DNA of 64,000 bases from Kineosporia corallincola (GCF_018499875.1 NZ_JAHBAY010000007.1:1-64000), one strand, 5' to 3'. Shown: positions 35,599 to 43,792, counted from the stretch's first letter. Translations and numbers: made by a program. Notes: generated from the sequence alone by a model not told the origin.

Positions 35599-36062
35599 GT
35601 GCCCGCATTCCTGAGAGTCGCTTCGATGGATTCAATGGCGTTGGCTAGGGATTCGTGTTCCCATATGCGCACAACGGTCCAGCCGGATGATGTCAGCAGG
35701 TTGTTAGCCTTTTCGTCTCTAGCAACGTTCTTTCGCAGTTTTGGAGTCCAATACCACTCGTTACTGGTGGGCTCGCGACCATGCAAGGGGCAGACATGCC
35801 AGAAGCAGCCGTCTATGAAGATGGCGACCTTGGTTCGGGTGAACACGATGTCCGGGCGGACCCGGCCATCGGCAAGGTCAATGCGAAGATCCTTGCGGAA
35901 TCGATGCCCGCGTCTATGCAGGGCAGATCTGACGGCCACTTCTGGCTTGGTATTGGTGCGGCGTATGGCGGCTAGATTCCGCGATCTGCCGGGGCTCGTG
36001 GGTACAAGAGCCCGCTTCTCGTCTAACGCAGGGTCAGAGGTGGAGTCGCTCTCGGTAGCCAC
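35595..36062 (-). CDS. vsr: Very short patch repair endonuclease (Vsr)
   Basis: This 155-residue nicking enzyme has the Vsr motifs RSRNLAAIRRTNTKPEVAVR, VRPDIVFTRTKVAIFIDGCF (active-site Asp in RPDIVF), FWHVCPLHG (Cys and His for zinc) and a closing VVRIWEHE. It nicks beside T:G mismatches created when 5-methylcytosine is deaminated. That makes sense beside a cytosine-5 methyltransferase: it repairs the mutation hot spots the modification causes. It is co-transcribed with, and overlaps by 4 bp, the NaeI-like gene, and is divergent from the methyltransferase gene. Confidence 0.93.
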   Translation of the reverse strand: MATESDSTSDPALDEKRALVPTSPGRSRNLAAIRRTNTKPEVAVRSALHRRGHRFRKDLRIDLADGRVRPDIVFTRTKVAIFIDGCFWHVCPLHGREPTSNEWYWTPKLRKNVARDEKANNLLTSSGWTVVRIWEHESLANAIESIEATLRNAGT

Positions 36063-36190
36063 GCGCAGATGGTAGTACCACCTATGTGCAAACTCGAGGG
36101 CCGAAGACGCTTCTACCTGATGAGATCAGAATGCTGGCTCTGCCCCGCTATGCGTAGTTCATGAGGTAGACCGGCGTGGCTGCTTGACTG

Positions 36191-36206
36191 TCGAACGCGT
36201 GTTCGA
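36191..36206. promoter_or_regulatory. LexA/SOS box between vsr and the methyltransferase gene
   Basis: TCGAACGCGTGTTCGA is a perfect two-fold SOS box: it fits the Gram-positive/mycobacterial consensus CGAAC-N4-GTTCG, including the preferred centre RNRY. With the next base on each side the arms GTCGAAC and GTTCGAC remain exact. It lies 130 bp upstream of the vsr start and 148 bp upstream of the methyltransferase ATG. Confidence 0.75.
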
Positions 36207-36353
36207 CTTAATGTGTCGTGTGCTTTGGCGGCCGAGAGACGTATGTCACGTCCGTTGACCGCTCGGAAGGTCGGTCGTCGGTTCATGGTTGCGCGATACT
36301 CCGGTGGTTTGGACTGTCGGCGGTGCCGAACTTGATGTTGAGGAGCTTGTGCG

Positions 36354-37637
36354 ATGGATCTAGAGGTAGTTGAGATCTGCGCGGGGGCAGGCGGGCAGTC
36401 TCTGGGACTGCATCTAGCTGGGTTTGAGCACAAGCTTGCTGTCGAAATTGATGAGAACGCCGCGCATTCGCTTGACTACAACCTGAAGCGTCTGGGTATG
36501 GAGAGCCGAGTTGAAGTCGGCGATGTTGCCGACAGGACTGTGTGGGATCCAGCAGCTAAAGAGCTTCATGAGATTGCCTTGCTGGCAGGTGGGGTTCCGT
36601 GCCCACCCTTCAGCCGAGCCGGCAAGCAACTGGGGTCAGCTGACGAACGCGACCTATTTGCATGGGCTGTGAACGCGGCCAGTGAGATGCAGCCGCAGGC
36701 TGTTCTTCTAGAAAACGTTAAGGGCCTTGGCGATGCTCGCTTCGGTGGTTACCGGCAGGCCGTGGTAGACGAGTTCCATAACCATGGATATAGGGCTGAA
36801 TGGCAGCTTCTAGAAGCTCAAGGTTTTGATGTACCACAGCTTCGGCCGCGGATGGTCCTGGTAGCTCTTAAAGAAGAGTATGTCGACTATTTCGAGTGGC
36901 CTGAACCGAAGACGACTACGCACACCGTAGCCTCGGTGCTGGATTCGGACATGGAAGGCCTGCCTCAGGCTGCTCTCGAGCAGTTTCGTGAGAAAGCGCA
37001 GAAGATTGCGCCGACGATTGTCGGTGGTAGCAAGAAACACGGCGGAGCAGACCTCGGTCCCACGCGCGCAAAGCGTGCCTGGCATGAAATGTTTGTGGAT
37101 GCTCATGGCCTGGCCGACGCGGCACCGACCGCAGACTGGGTCCCGAAAGAACCGGGACGTGGCCCCAAGCTCACTGTCGATATGGTGAAGAAGCTACAAG
37201 GCTGGTATGGCCCTCAGTACGAAGACTGGGAAATCTTGGGTCGTAAGACGAGCCGGTATAGGCAGATTGGCAATGCGTTCCCTCCGCCCGTTGCTGAGGC
37301 GGTTGGAAAGGCCATTGCTCGGGCCTTGCGTAAAGAGGCTTCCGCTAAGAAGGCTCCTGGACCGCGCACGATGCACGACGAGGTTTATCGTCTGCTGCGC
37401 GACACGGGCGAATGGCTGACGCCGGGTAAGCTAAGCCACCTTCTGGGGGAAACGCTTGACCAGGAAGAAATCGTCCAGCGAATTGAGCTCCTCAAGCGCG
37501 ACTTCTTTGTTGAAGAGCGAGGAAACGCGCGGTCGACATCGTACAAACTGGGGGAGTGGAAAGCTTTCCGAGGGCAGGAAGACCATGATCGGCATGCGGC
37601 CTTCGCGGAGCGCAAAGGCCGCAACCGAATCAGCTAA
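36354..37637 (+). CDS. DNA (cytosine-5) methyltransferase with C-terminal winged helix
   Basis: The 427-residue protein has the C5-methyltransferase motifs in order: I EICAGAGGQSLG (8-19), IV GVPCPPFSRAG with catalytic C83, VI LLENVKG (118-124), VIII PQLRPRMVL (161-169) and X SRYRQIGNAFPPPVAEA (299-315). It should use S-adenosylmethionine and probably protects GCCGGC against the NaeI-like enzyme. Residues about 338-400 (MHDEVYRLLRDTGEWLTPGK and onward) form an extra winged-helix-like domain not usual for the family. It may let the enzyme regulate its own or the nuclease promoter. GAGGAG stands 9 nt before the ATG. M.NaeI-type specificity is inferred from context. Confidence 0.92.
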   Translation: MDLEVVEICAGAGGQSLGLHLAGFEHKLAVEIDENAAHSLDYNLKRLGMESRVEVGDVADRTVWDPAAKELHEIALLAGGVPCPPFSRAGKQLGSADERDLFAWAVNAASEMQPQAVLLENVKGLGDARFGGYRQAVVDEFHNHGYRAEWQLLEAQGFDVPQLRPRMVLVALKEEYVDYFEWPEPKTTTHTVASVLDSDMEGLPQAALEQFREKAQKIAPTIVGGSKKHGGADLGPTRAKRAWHEMFVDAHGLADAAPTADWVPKEPGRGPKLTVDMVKKLQGWYGPQYEDWEILGRKTSRYRQIGNAFPPPVAEAVGKAIARALRKEASAKKAPGPRTMHDEVYRLLRDTGEWLTPGKLSHLLGETLDQEEIVQRIELLKRDFFVEERGNARSTSYKLGEWKAFRGQEDHDRHAAFAERKGRNRIS

Positions 37638-37645
37638 TTGAGGCC

Positions 37646-37678
37646 AGCGAGAGCAAGTGCCAGCTACTTGCTCTCGCT
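37646..37678. terminator. Hairpin at the convergent ends of methyltransferase and helicase genes
   Basis: A 13-bp perfect stem (37646-37658 with 37666-37678, loop GCCAGCT) follows the methyltransferase TAA by 8 bp and overlaps the last codons of the convergent SNF2 helicase gene. It is likely a terminator working at least for the rightward gene. Confidence 0.75.
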
Positions 37679-39484
37679 GAGGTGGGCAAGTAGCGCACGA
37701 ATATCGATGGCATCCATGCCGCCCGCGGTGAGAGTGTCCTCCTCTTGAAGATCCCCGAGCTGCCGCACCGCTGAGTCATCGAGGATACTCCCCATGAACT
37801 CCAGCTTCTCTTCCAGCCGACGGGCGACCACTTCATCCACGGTGTTACGTGCGGCGAGAACAGTTACGCGGGTTTCGGTATCGGGGGCAAGCCCAAGACG
37901 ATGGATACGGTCAAGACTCTGTAGGAACCGGCCGGCCGTGAAGTCCCGATCTACGTAGAGAGCATCGTGGCAGTCATGGTGAAGGCTGATGCCTTCTCCC
38001 AGAGTTGCTGGATTCGAGATCAGCACCCAGCAATCTGGATCCTCGCGAAACCGTTGGATCTGCTCTTCGCGATCAGCTGTGCCGCCGTGGACAACGGCGG
38101 GCTGGAATGGCTCTAGGAGCCGCTCCAAGGTGGTGATGCTGCGCACGAAAGTGCTCCAGACTAAGGTTTTTCGCTGGTCTGCTGCGTTCTGCGCGACGAT
38201 CTTGACTGCTTCCTCATACTTTGGAGACAGCTCGTGCTGAGGCAGATTCTTCAGCAGAGTATTGAGAGAATCTCCAGGAGAAGCTTCGATGGGCGGCACC
38301 TGGTATGCGAGAGGCTCGTGCCGAGTCGTGCCCTCCGCCAGAAGGGCTGGGCTCGTAGCGGCCATGAGCATCCGGAGCATAGTCTTGCCCAGGGCATCAA
38401 GATCTCCAGAACGGGCACTGGGATTACCCTTTAGCACCTCGTAAATCTCACGGTGTAGCTTGGGCAGGTCGACGTATCGAATCTTCGTGCTAACCGGAGG
38501 AAGTCCCAGCTCGGCCTTCGTCGTCCGGGTAAACATCGGCCGCAGAACGGAACTCGCGTAGGCCAGATTGCCGCCGGCTACAGCGTTGCTCACTACCTGC
38601 TTACCACGACCTGGCCAGACGAAAGACAGAAGGCTCTCAAGATCCTGGGCCCCGTTAGGAGCAGGAGTGCCGGTGAGGATGAGCCGACGGTTGGCCAGCG
38701 GTCCTAAAGCTAGACAGGCAGCACCGTAAGCTCCACTGGAACCCAACTTCATACGATGGGCTTCATCGAGAATGATCATTGAAGGCCTGGCTTGTAACCA
38801 AGCAGACAGCGCCGCACGGCTGCGAGCCAATCGCTCGTAGTTAACAACTAGCAGCTCGGCGGTGCTGTTGACCGTGCCGGCCAGGATGGTGGTTCTCAAC
38901 GGCTGTGCAAAGCACACGCCTGCTTCATATTGCCAAGTTTCGTAGGCCGACTTGGGGCAGATGACGAGAAGTCTTTCGGCATCGCCTTTTTGGCGCATGG
39001 CTGCGAAGACCGCTAGCGCGACACGGGTCTTGCCGGCGCCGGGTACGCTGAAGTTGGCACCATGGTTCATGCCTAGCAGGGCTGCTAGGTCGCGCCGCTG
39101 GAACGAAGTGAGGTCTCCGGTCCACTCGGTCCCCAGTAGTGGAACCACAACCTCAGCGGTCGCTGTATCGATCTTGGTCTCAGGCGCGGCACCAGCCAAG
39201 CGCTGTTCAGCAGTATCGGCATCGTCCAGAACGCTGGTAACTAGAGTGGCGAGAGCCGTCTCCCACTGCACTCCCTCGGCATCCGACCAGTCCAGCTCGC
39301 CCAACGCGACCAAGAAATTGTCCAGGTCGACTTCGGCGATGAGCGGCCCCGTCTGGCTTCCGGGAACCATGCGTCCGATGAGCTCGCCAAATTCTTCGCG
39401 GTAGTCATTCCGGGCTCGCATAATCACTCGGGTTCGGGTGATGTCGAAGCTCAGGTCGAGCGAAGCTTCCGATGCATGTGACAC
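37664..39484 (-). CDS. SNF2/DEAH-type superfamily 2 helicase
   Basis: This 606-residue ATPase has Walker A SVPGAGKTRVAL (148-153 core), DEAH box IILDEAHRMK (240-243), motif III LTGTPAPN, and in the second RecA domain LISNPATLGEGISLHH and LQSLDRIHRLG with the arginine finger. The first 120 residues are a unique N-terminal domain. SNF2-type enzymes translocate on double-stranded DNA and are recurrent in phage-defence and mobile modules. The GTG start is 3 bp after the ParB-like gene's stop, so the two are one operon. DISARM-type partners (DUF1998, PLD) are absent. Confidence 0.85.
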   Translation of the reverse strand: MSHASEASLDLSFDITRTRVIMRARNDYREEFGELIGRMVPGSQTGPLIAEVDLDNFLVALGELDWSDAEGVQWETALATLVTSVLDDADTAEQRLAGAAPETKIDTATAEVVVPLLGTEWTGDLTSFQRRDLAALLGMNHGANFSVPGAGKTRVALAVFAAMRQKGDAERLLVICPKSAYETWQYEAGVCFAQPLRTTILAGTVNSTAELLVVNYERLARSRAALSAWLQARPSMIILDEAHRMKLGSSGAYGAACLALGPLANRRLILTGTPAPNGAQDLESLLSFVWPGRGKQVVSNAVAGGNLAYASSVLRPMFTRTTKAELGLPPVSTKIRYVDLPKLHREIYEVLKGNPSARSGDLDALGKTMLRMLMAATSPALLAEGTTRHEPLAYQVPPIEASPGDSLNTLLKNLPQHELSPKYEEAVKIVAQNAADQRKTLVWSTFVRSITTLERLLEPFQPAVVHGGTADREEQIQRFREDPDCWVLISNPATLGEGISLHHDCHDALYVDRDFTAGRFLQSLDRIHRLGLAPDTETRVTVLAARNTVDEVVARRLEEKLEFMGSILDDSAVRQLGDLQEEDTLTAGGMDAIDIRALLAHLSESK

Positions 39485-39487
39485 GGG

Positions 39488-40897
39488 TCAGTCCTTGGCT
39501 GTTGCCTGGCGAAGCCAGGTGAGGCCGTCACCGGGAATAGAAATAGACTTGTTGGCCTCAACTCCGACGCGGCGCAGGACGGAACGTAGCTCAATCAGGG
39601 CATCATCGAACGCTTCTTCATCCAAACTATTGTTTCCCCGGGACATTACGAGGTCCGTAATACATTGGTCGAGATGCTTGGTTGCCTCAACGATTCGGTC
39701 GGGGGCTGCTTGGCGCTTCTTTCGCATACGGGCATCTCGCCCTGCAACGTCGATAGCGTCGTCGAAAGCGTCTCGCAGCTTCTGTTTGGCCTCGGTTACC
39801 TCAGCAACCTTGCTCGGCGTGAGTCGATCGGCTGCGACTTCGATTGCTGTGAGCTGTAGAATCCTGTCAGTGAGCGCGCGGGCTGCGGAAAGTTGAGGCG
39901 TAGCCGAGGGTGCTACACGGTTGAGCCCGGGGATTACCTTAACTGCTGGTGCCGGCGCCTCCTGTTTAATTTCGTCCGGAAGGCGTTTTTCCAGGTATCG
40001 AGACTGGAAATCATCACTGATGTAACGAACATCCGTTTTGGCGAACTCAAATGTAATGGCCGCCAGGCGGGATTCTTTGAGAAGATCGGCCTTATCTTTA
40101 TTTCCTTCATTCTTGACCGATCGGTAAAGCTCGAACAGCTTCTCTTTGCCTTCTTCAAAATCCATGAGACGCATACTGAAGTCTTCGGTCTTGCTGCGGC
40201 GAATGAGGTCGCGAAGGCAGTTGAGGATCCACACGTCACGTTCAAGAACTTTGGTCGTAGTATGAAAAGTGCGTGCAATCTCCGGCAGCTGACGACCAAA
40301 GGTCAATTGCTCATCAACAGCCAGAAGATGGTTGATGTAGGAGTAGTCACGCCGGTGATCTGGGCGAAGCTGGAGCGCCAGCTCGACGGCATGGATGTCT
40401 TCCCAGGTCGTCGAGGCCGGCAGCACGCCGACCCGGATGGATGGTTTGCCAAGCTCTTTCAGTGCAGCGCGTCGGGTGTTCCCGTTGACGAGGATGCCGT
40501 CACGTGTGATGAGACCTGCCTCGATCTGGCCGTACTCCTTCAGATTGGGAAGCAGTTCGTCGAACTTGGGATCGCGACGCGTCGGATCCGACGGCAGAGT
40601 GTTCAGAAGACTATGGAGATATTCTTGACTTTCCGGGGCCCATGGGTCCTGTGTAAGGAGAGCATCCTTATCGGCGTTATGGCTGCGCTGGGCACGGATC
40701 CTATGGGTTCCGGGGTTGTAATAGAGCAAAGGAACGGGCATGTCGATGACCTGCACGATAATCGGCTGCGTCCGGAATTCGATTTTGATCGTCTCGGAAG
40801 CTCCTGTCGTGCTGGTAGCTTCCTTAAGTCGTTCATCTACCAGCGAGCGAATCTGCCCTGCATTAGGCGGTGTGCCGAAATCTGTGGTCACGTTCAT
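39488..40897 (-). CDS. ParB/Srx-fold protein (ParB-like nuclease domain)
   Basis: This 469-residue protein has a ParB-N/sulfiredoxin-like fold at about residues 45-150. The motif GLITRDGILVNGNTRRAALK matches the nucleotide-binding GxxR box of the fold. After it come helical segments with Lys/Arg/Glu, an Ala/Pro linker near 320 and a helical end. ParB-fold proteins bind DNA and CTP or act as nucleases or ATPases in several defence modules. An ATG at 40897 is given, but AAGGA is better spaced for the GTG two codons inside (40891). It sits between the HNH-like gene (68 bp upstream) and the helicase gene. Confidence 0.8.
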   Translation of the reverse strand: MNVTTDFGTPPNAGQIRSLVDERLKEATSTTGASETIKIEFRTQPIIVQVIDMPVPLLYYNPGTHRIRAQRSHNADKDALLTQDPWAPESQEYLHSLLNTLPSDPTRRDPKFDELLPNLKEYGQIEAGLITRDGILVNGNTRRAALKELGKPSIRVGVLPASTTWEDIHAVELALQLRPDHRRDYSYINHLLAVDEQLTFGRQLPEIARTFHTTTKVLERDVWILNCLRDLIRRSKTEDFSMRLMDFEEGKEKLFELYRSVKNEGNKDKADLLKESRLAAITFEFAKTDVRYISDDFQSRYLEKRLPDEIKQEAPAPAVKVIPGLNRVAPSATPQLSAARALTDRILQLTAIEVAADRLTPSKVAEVTEAKQKLRDAFDDAIDVAGRDARMRKKRQAAPDRIVEATKHLDQCITDLVMSRGNNSLDEEAFDDALIELRSVLRRVGVEANKSISIPGDGLTWLRQATAKD

Positions 40898-40965
40898 CCT
40901 TCGTTCTCATATTAGCCGACAAGCATTCGACCGGAATCGCCAAGTTTTCGGATGTCACTAGAAAA

Positions 40966-41640
40966 TTAAGAGAGGCTTTTACGGACCTTTTCGCGTGCTT
41001 CAGAGGGAAGAGTTCGATAGTCGGCCCAGAGTTGCTCCACCGTGCTGAATGATCTTGCGTCCTTTGCGATCCACGATGTGAGCATCTTCCTTTCAATCGC
41101 CGGCAGACTGGTCAGCCGATTCAGAACATCTGTAAGGTCTGCGGTCAGCTCTCGTCCACCTATCCTGCATCGGTTGCACTCCACAAGTAGCTGAATCGTT
41201 TCGCTGCCATCTGGCATCAGCACCGTTCTGCGAGCAATATCGAGCTGCGCCGCGGTCTCGATGCCGGCGTACTTTTCGCCGGGACCAATCCCGCAGCTTC
41301 GGCACTTGTGGCCATCGCGAGCTAACAGGTCACGACGTTGGTTGGCTGTGATGGCGCTAGGGCCGCTGCGGGTCGCCTTGCCCGGCTCCCACACCGCTAT
41401 GCCTTGCTGGACGAAGCGCTGTTCGTTCGCGTCCAGGCTGACGTCCTCACGATTGGTGCTGATCTTCCAGTCAAAGTCGCGAAGGTCGCGCATGCGCCGG
41501 TCAATCTGAGAGGTGCCGGGGAATGCGTCCCGGAGCTGCCCTTTAGTGAATATATTTCCCTCACCGACTTCTTGGACAAGCCACAACGCTGCCCGCTTCA
41601 TCGTTCCAAGCTTGGAATCTGTCCAGCTGGGGATAGCCAT
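40966..41640 (-). CDS. HNH-like nuclease-domain protein
   Basis: The 224-residue protein has a helical N-terminal domain (about 1-90). A zinc-finger HNH-like core follows: LLARDGHKCRSCGIGPGE (Cys 113 and 116), then QLDIARRTVLM, then LLVECNRCRIGG (Cys 155 and 158). The two CxxC pairs are the zinc site of McrA-type HNH domains. The expected catalytic His of the DH/HxxP segment is replaced by Asp-Ile-Ala, so it may bind rather than cut DNA. The ATG at 41640 has AGAGGG 7 nt upstream. It is the first gene of the operon with the ParB-like protein and helicase. Confidence 0.7.
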   Translation of the reverse strand: MAIPSWTDSKLGTMKRAALWLVQEVGEGNIFTKGQLRDAFPGTSQIDRRMRDLRDFDWKISTNREDVSLDANEQRFVQQGIAVWEPGKATRSGPSAITANQRRDLLARDGHKCRSCGIGPGEKYAGIETAAQLDIARRTVLMPDGSETIQLLVECNRCRIGGRELTADLTDVLNRLTSLPAIERKMLTSWIAKDARSFSTVEQLWADYRTLPSEAREKVRKSLS

Positions 41641-41951
41641 TGAATCCCTCTCCACGTGAGCGTTTAGACCGTGCCCTGAGCCTTTGGCCTCTGCGGTACC
41701 TCTTGTGCAGGTAGGCCAGGGGCGCGAGTCGGCACAGCATCAACACTGTCGTGGATTGCGCTCAGGAGGGAAAGAGGCCGGTGTCCCGTATTTGAGGACA
41801 GGAAATTAGCGTGTCGGGCTTTGAAAATATTACTTTATGTGAGATAGGGGCGACGTTTTGGCATGGAGCTGTGGCATGATGTGATGCGCTGTGCAGTAAC
41901 GAGACTCACGTGATCCGTGGTTATTTGTCATGCCTGCATCTAGGAGCGCTT
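41641..41951. promoter_or_regulatory. AT-richer divergent promoter region
   Basis: No gene is visible in this 311-bp gap between the divergent HNH-like and XRE genes. The stretch TTTGAAAATATTACTTTATG near 41820 is the most AT-rich in the window. It could contain a promoter for either side, although -35 and -10 boxes cannot be assigned with confidence. Confidence 0.4.
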
Positions 41952-42689
41952 ATGCCTCGCCCGGGAGAGCTCGCACCGCTTGACGAGTCGCTTGGCGACG
42001 CTCGGCGGAGCGTGGCTGCGGCCTTCCGTGAAATCTGCAATTTCCTGAATGGTATCGGATTTTCCCAAAAGCAGTTGGCAATGCACTGCTCCGTGTCTAC
42101 TTCCGCACTTTCGGCCTATGTAAATGGGCGTCGCAAGACTCCGGATGTCCGCCTCCTGGGGGATCTGCATGCGCTGGCGAAGGTACATGCGGGTGGGCGG
42201 AACCTTCCTACCCTGAGGGAGCTGACTGAGCTGGCGTATGCCGAAGTGCTTCAGGGGGAGAGCGCTGCGGAGTGCGTCGCTTGCGGGCGGCCGGTGATGG
42301 AACAGGCGCTTGTGGCCAGCGGGGTGGCGGTAGTTGTCCATCCTGTCCAGCCACCGCCCCAGGTTTCTCACCTGCCGGTCCCCCCAAGGCCGGGGGACCG
42401 GCAGGTGTACTGGGATGACATGCCTGAACTTGAGGTTCATCTGGCTGAACATCGGGAAGGCGAGGCGGCCAGCATTCTCCGCAGTGTCGGCCGCCATGGT
42501 GATGTCAGTGAAGCAGCAGCCGCGATCAGTGCCTGCCGCCAGGGTGGTCTGGGTGATGCCGCCGAACTATTGCTCCACTATGCCGCTCAGCGGGATGACG
42601 TCGAGATCATCCAGCTGCTGGGTGCGCTCTTTGGAGCCGAGGATTATCCCTCGGCCAAGGAACTGGTCCAGATCAAGCTGGGCGATTGA
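41952..42689 (+). CDS. XRE-type helix-turn-helix protein with helical repeat tail
   Basis: This is a 245-residue protein. A helix-turn-helix lies at about residues 30-62 (GFSQKQLAMHCSVSTSALSA, then YVNGRRKTP). A CxxC pair (ECVACGRPV) stands near residue 105, followed by a Pro-rich linker. A helical C-terminus includes GDVSEAAAAISACRQGGLGD and EIIQLLGALFGAEDYPSAKE. The layout is common among actinobacterial XRE proteins with TPR-like sensor tails. AGGAG stands 6 nt before the ATG at 41952. The linker is encoded by a 16-bp perfect inverted repeat. A small membrane protein follows by 18 bp. Confidence 0.75.
   Translation: MPRPGELAPLDESLGDARRSVAAAFREICNFLNGIGFSQKQLAMHCSVSTSALSAYVNGRRKTPDVRLLGDLHALAKVHAGGRNLPTLRELTELAYAEVLQGESAAECVACGRPVMEQALVASGVAVVVHPVQPPPQVSHLPVPPRPGDRQVYWDDMPELEVHLAEHREGEAASILRSVGRHGDVSEAAAAISACRQGGLGDAAELLLHYAAQRDDVEIIQLLGALFGAEDYPSAKELVQIKLGD
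42369..42407. repeat. 16-bp perfect inverted repeat inside an XRE gene
   Basis: CACCTGCCGGTCCCCC (42369-42384) and GGGGGACCGGCAGGTG (42392-42407) are exact reverse complements with a 7-nt loop. The hairpin codes in frame for the HLPVPPRPGDRQV linker of the helix-turn-helix protein. It contains two copies of the CCGG core and would make a very stable RNA structure in mid-gene. Confidence 0.85.
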
Positions 42690-42707
42690 GGTTGAGGGGG
42701 AGCTGCA

Positions 42708-43076
42708 ATGGCGAGGCCGAATCGTGTGCCACAGCGGGAGAGTCCGCTGACCTGGCCCGAGGTTTTGGACCGGCAACTGAGCCGGGCCACTGAGTCAGAT
42801 GTGAGGACCCATCGATATGGGCTGCTGATGGAGAGCCTAGGGTCTCTGCTCCGGGATATTGGGGTGCTGCTGAAAGGACTGGGTATCGCCGCCTCATGTG
42901 CTGCCGCTCTCGTTCTTTGCGCAGGAGTGGTTGTTGCACCGAGGATGGGGGGCGCCGATCTCATCCTGCGCGGGGTCGGCGCCGCCTTGCTGGCCGGCTG
43001 TGGGTCGGGAGGACTCTGGCTCATGTTCCGGAGGAGGCGCGGAAAGTTGCCCGCGAGCGGGGAGGCTCCTGATTAG
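42708..43076 (+). CDS. Small membrane protein downstream of the XRE gene
   Basis: This 122-residue protein has a cytoplasmic N-terminus of about 55 residues and two membrane segments (GIAASCAAALVLCAGVVVAP and LRGVGAALLAGCGSGGLWLM). A basic tail RRRRGKLP ends it. GAGGGGGAG stands 6 nt upstream of the ATG. It probably shares a transcript with the XRE gene. No family is recognised; a membrane-active toxin or effector is possible by layout only. Confidence 0.65.
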   Translation: MARPNRVPQRESPLTWPEVLDRQLSRATESDVRTHRYGLLMESLGSLLRDIGVLLKGLGIAASCAAALVLCAGVVVAPRMGGADLILRGVGAALLAGCGSGGLWLMFRRRRGKLPASGEAPD

Positions 43077-43333
43077 CGGGAACGTCTTTGCCGTGGGCAG
43101 GCAAGCTGGGTGTTGTAAGGCAGCCGGTTTTTGCGTCAGCTGCTCCGTAAGCCGGCGAGCGCTTCTTCAAGGCGTGCAGCTGGGAGCATGTGAGGCTAGC
43201 TCGAGGGGCTTTGGTGTGCCTGCGATGCAGGGAGGGCAGGGCCGCGGCAGCGTGCACCGACTGGGCAGATGGGTGCGAGATGTCGCGTGGGTTTTATCCG
43301 TGAGGGCCATGAGTGCCTCGCAAGCCTGCTCTG

Positions 43334-43792
43334 CTAAACCGGCTTCCGGACCAGCTCGTCGAGAATCGCATCCAGGTACTCGTAGAAATTTCCGAAACCC
43401 TGCCCCTGTGCATACGTGGACAGCAGGTAACCCGTCACTACGAAGAGAGCGGTCGGCAGACGTTCAGCCGCCATCTGTGGCACATGCTCGTCCAATGACA
43501 GCCCTTCAAGTATCTCCCACAGTTCGCGCACGGTGAGAGGTGTCCATGGCTCCTCTTCTTTGATCTGGCGCGCCATGTCGAGGTTTTGCTGCTGGTTCGG
43601 GGGCCCGTCCGAGTAGACGGTTAGGAGGGCGGCCCTGCCGACGGCACTGTAGATCGGCAGAACCTGTTCTCGCAGGATGGGTTCGGCCTGGGCCATGGAT
43701 TCTAGGGAGGCAAGGAATCCGTCCTGGTCCTGCGCGATGGCGGTGCGAATCGCTTCGCGTCCTAGATCTTCCGCAGCTGGGTCAATGTGCAT
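43334..43792 (-). CDS. Hypothetical helical protein
   Basis: The 152-residue protein MHIDPAAEDLGREAIRTAIA and onward is soluble and helical, with a hydrophobic C-terminal helix LPTALFVVTGYLLSTYAQGQ. It has no signal peptide or known motif. Its ATG lies inside the last codons of the upstream frame (11-bp overlap), suggesting coupled translation with it. Function unknown. Confidence 0.65.
   Translation of the reverse strand: MHIDPAAEDLGREAIRTAIAQDQDGFLASLESMAQAEPILREQVLPIYSAVGRAALLTVYSDGPPNQQQNLDMARQIKEEEPWTPLTVRELWEILEGLSLDEHVPQMAAERLPTALFVVTGYLLSTYAQGQGFGNFYEYLDAILDELVRKPV

Noticed and set aside
37664-39484. Reading the SNF2 helicase and methyltransferase as DISARM
   Set aside because: No DUF1998 (DrmB), PLD (DrmC) or DrmA-like protein is present in the island.
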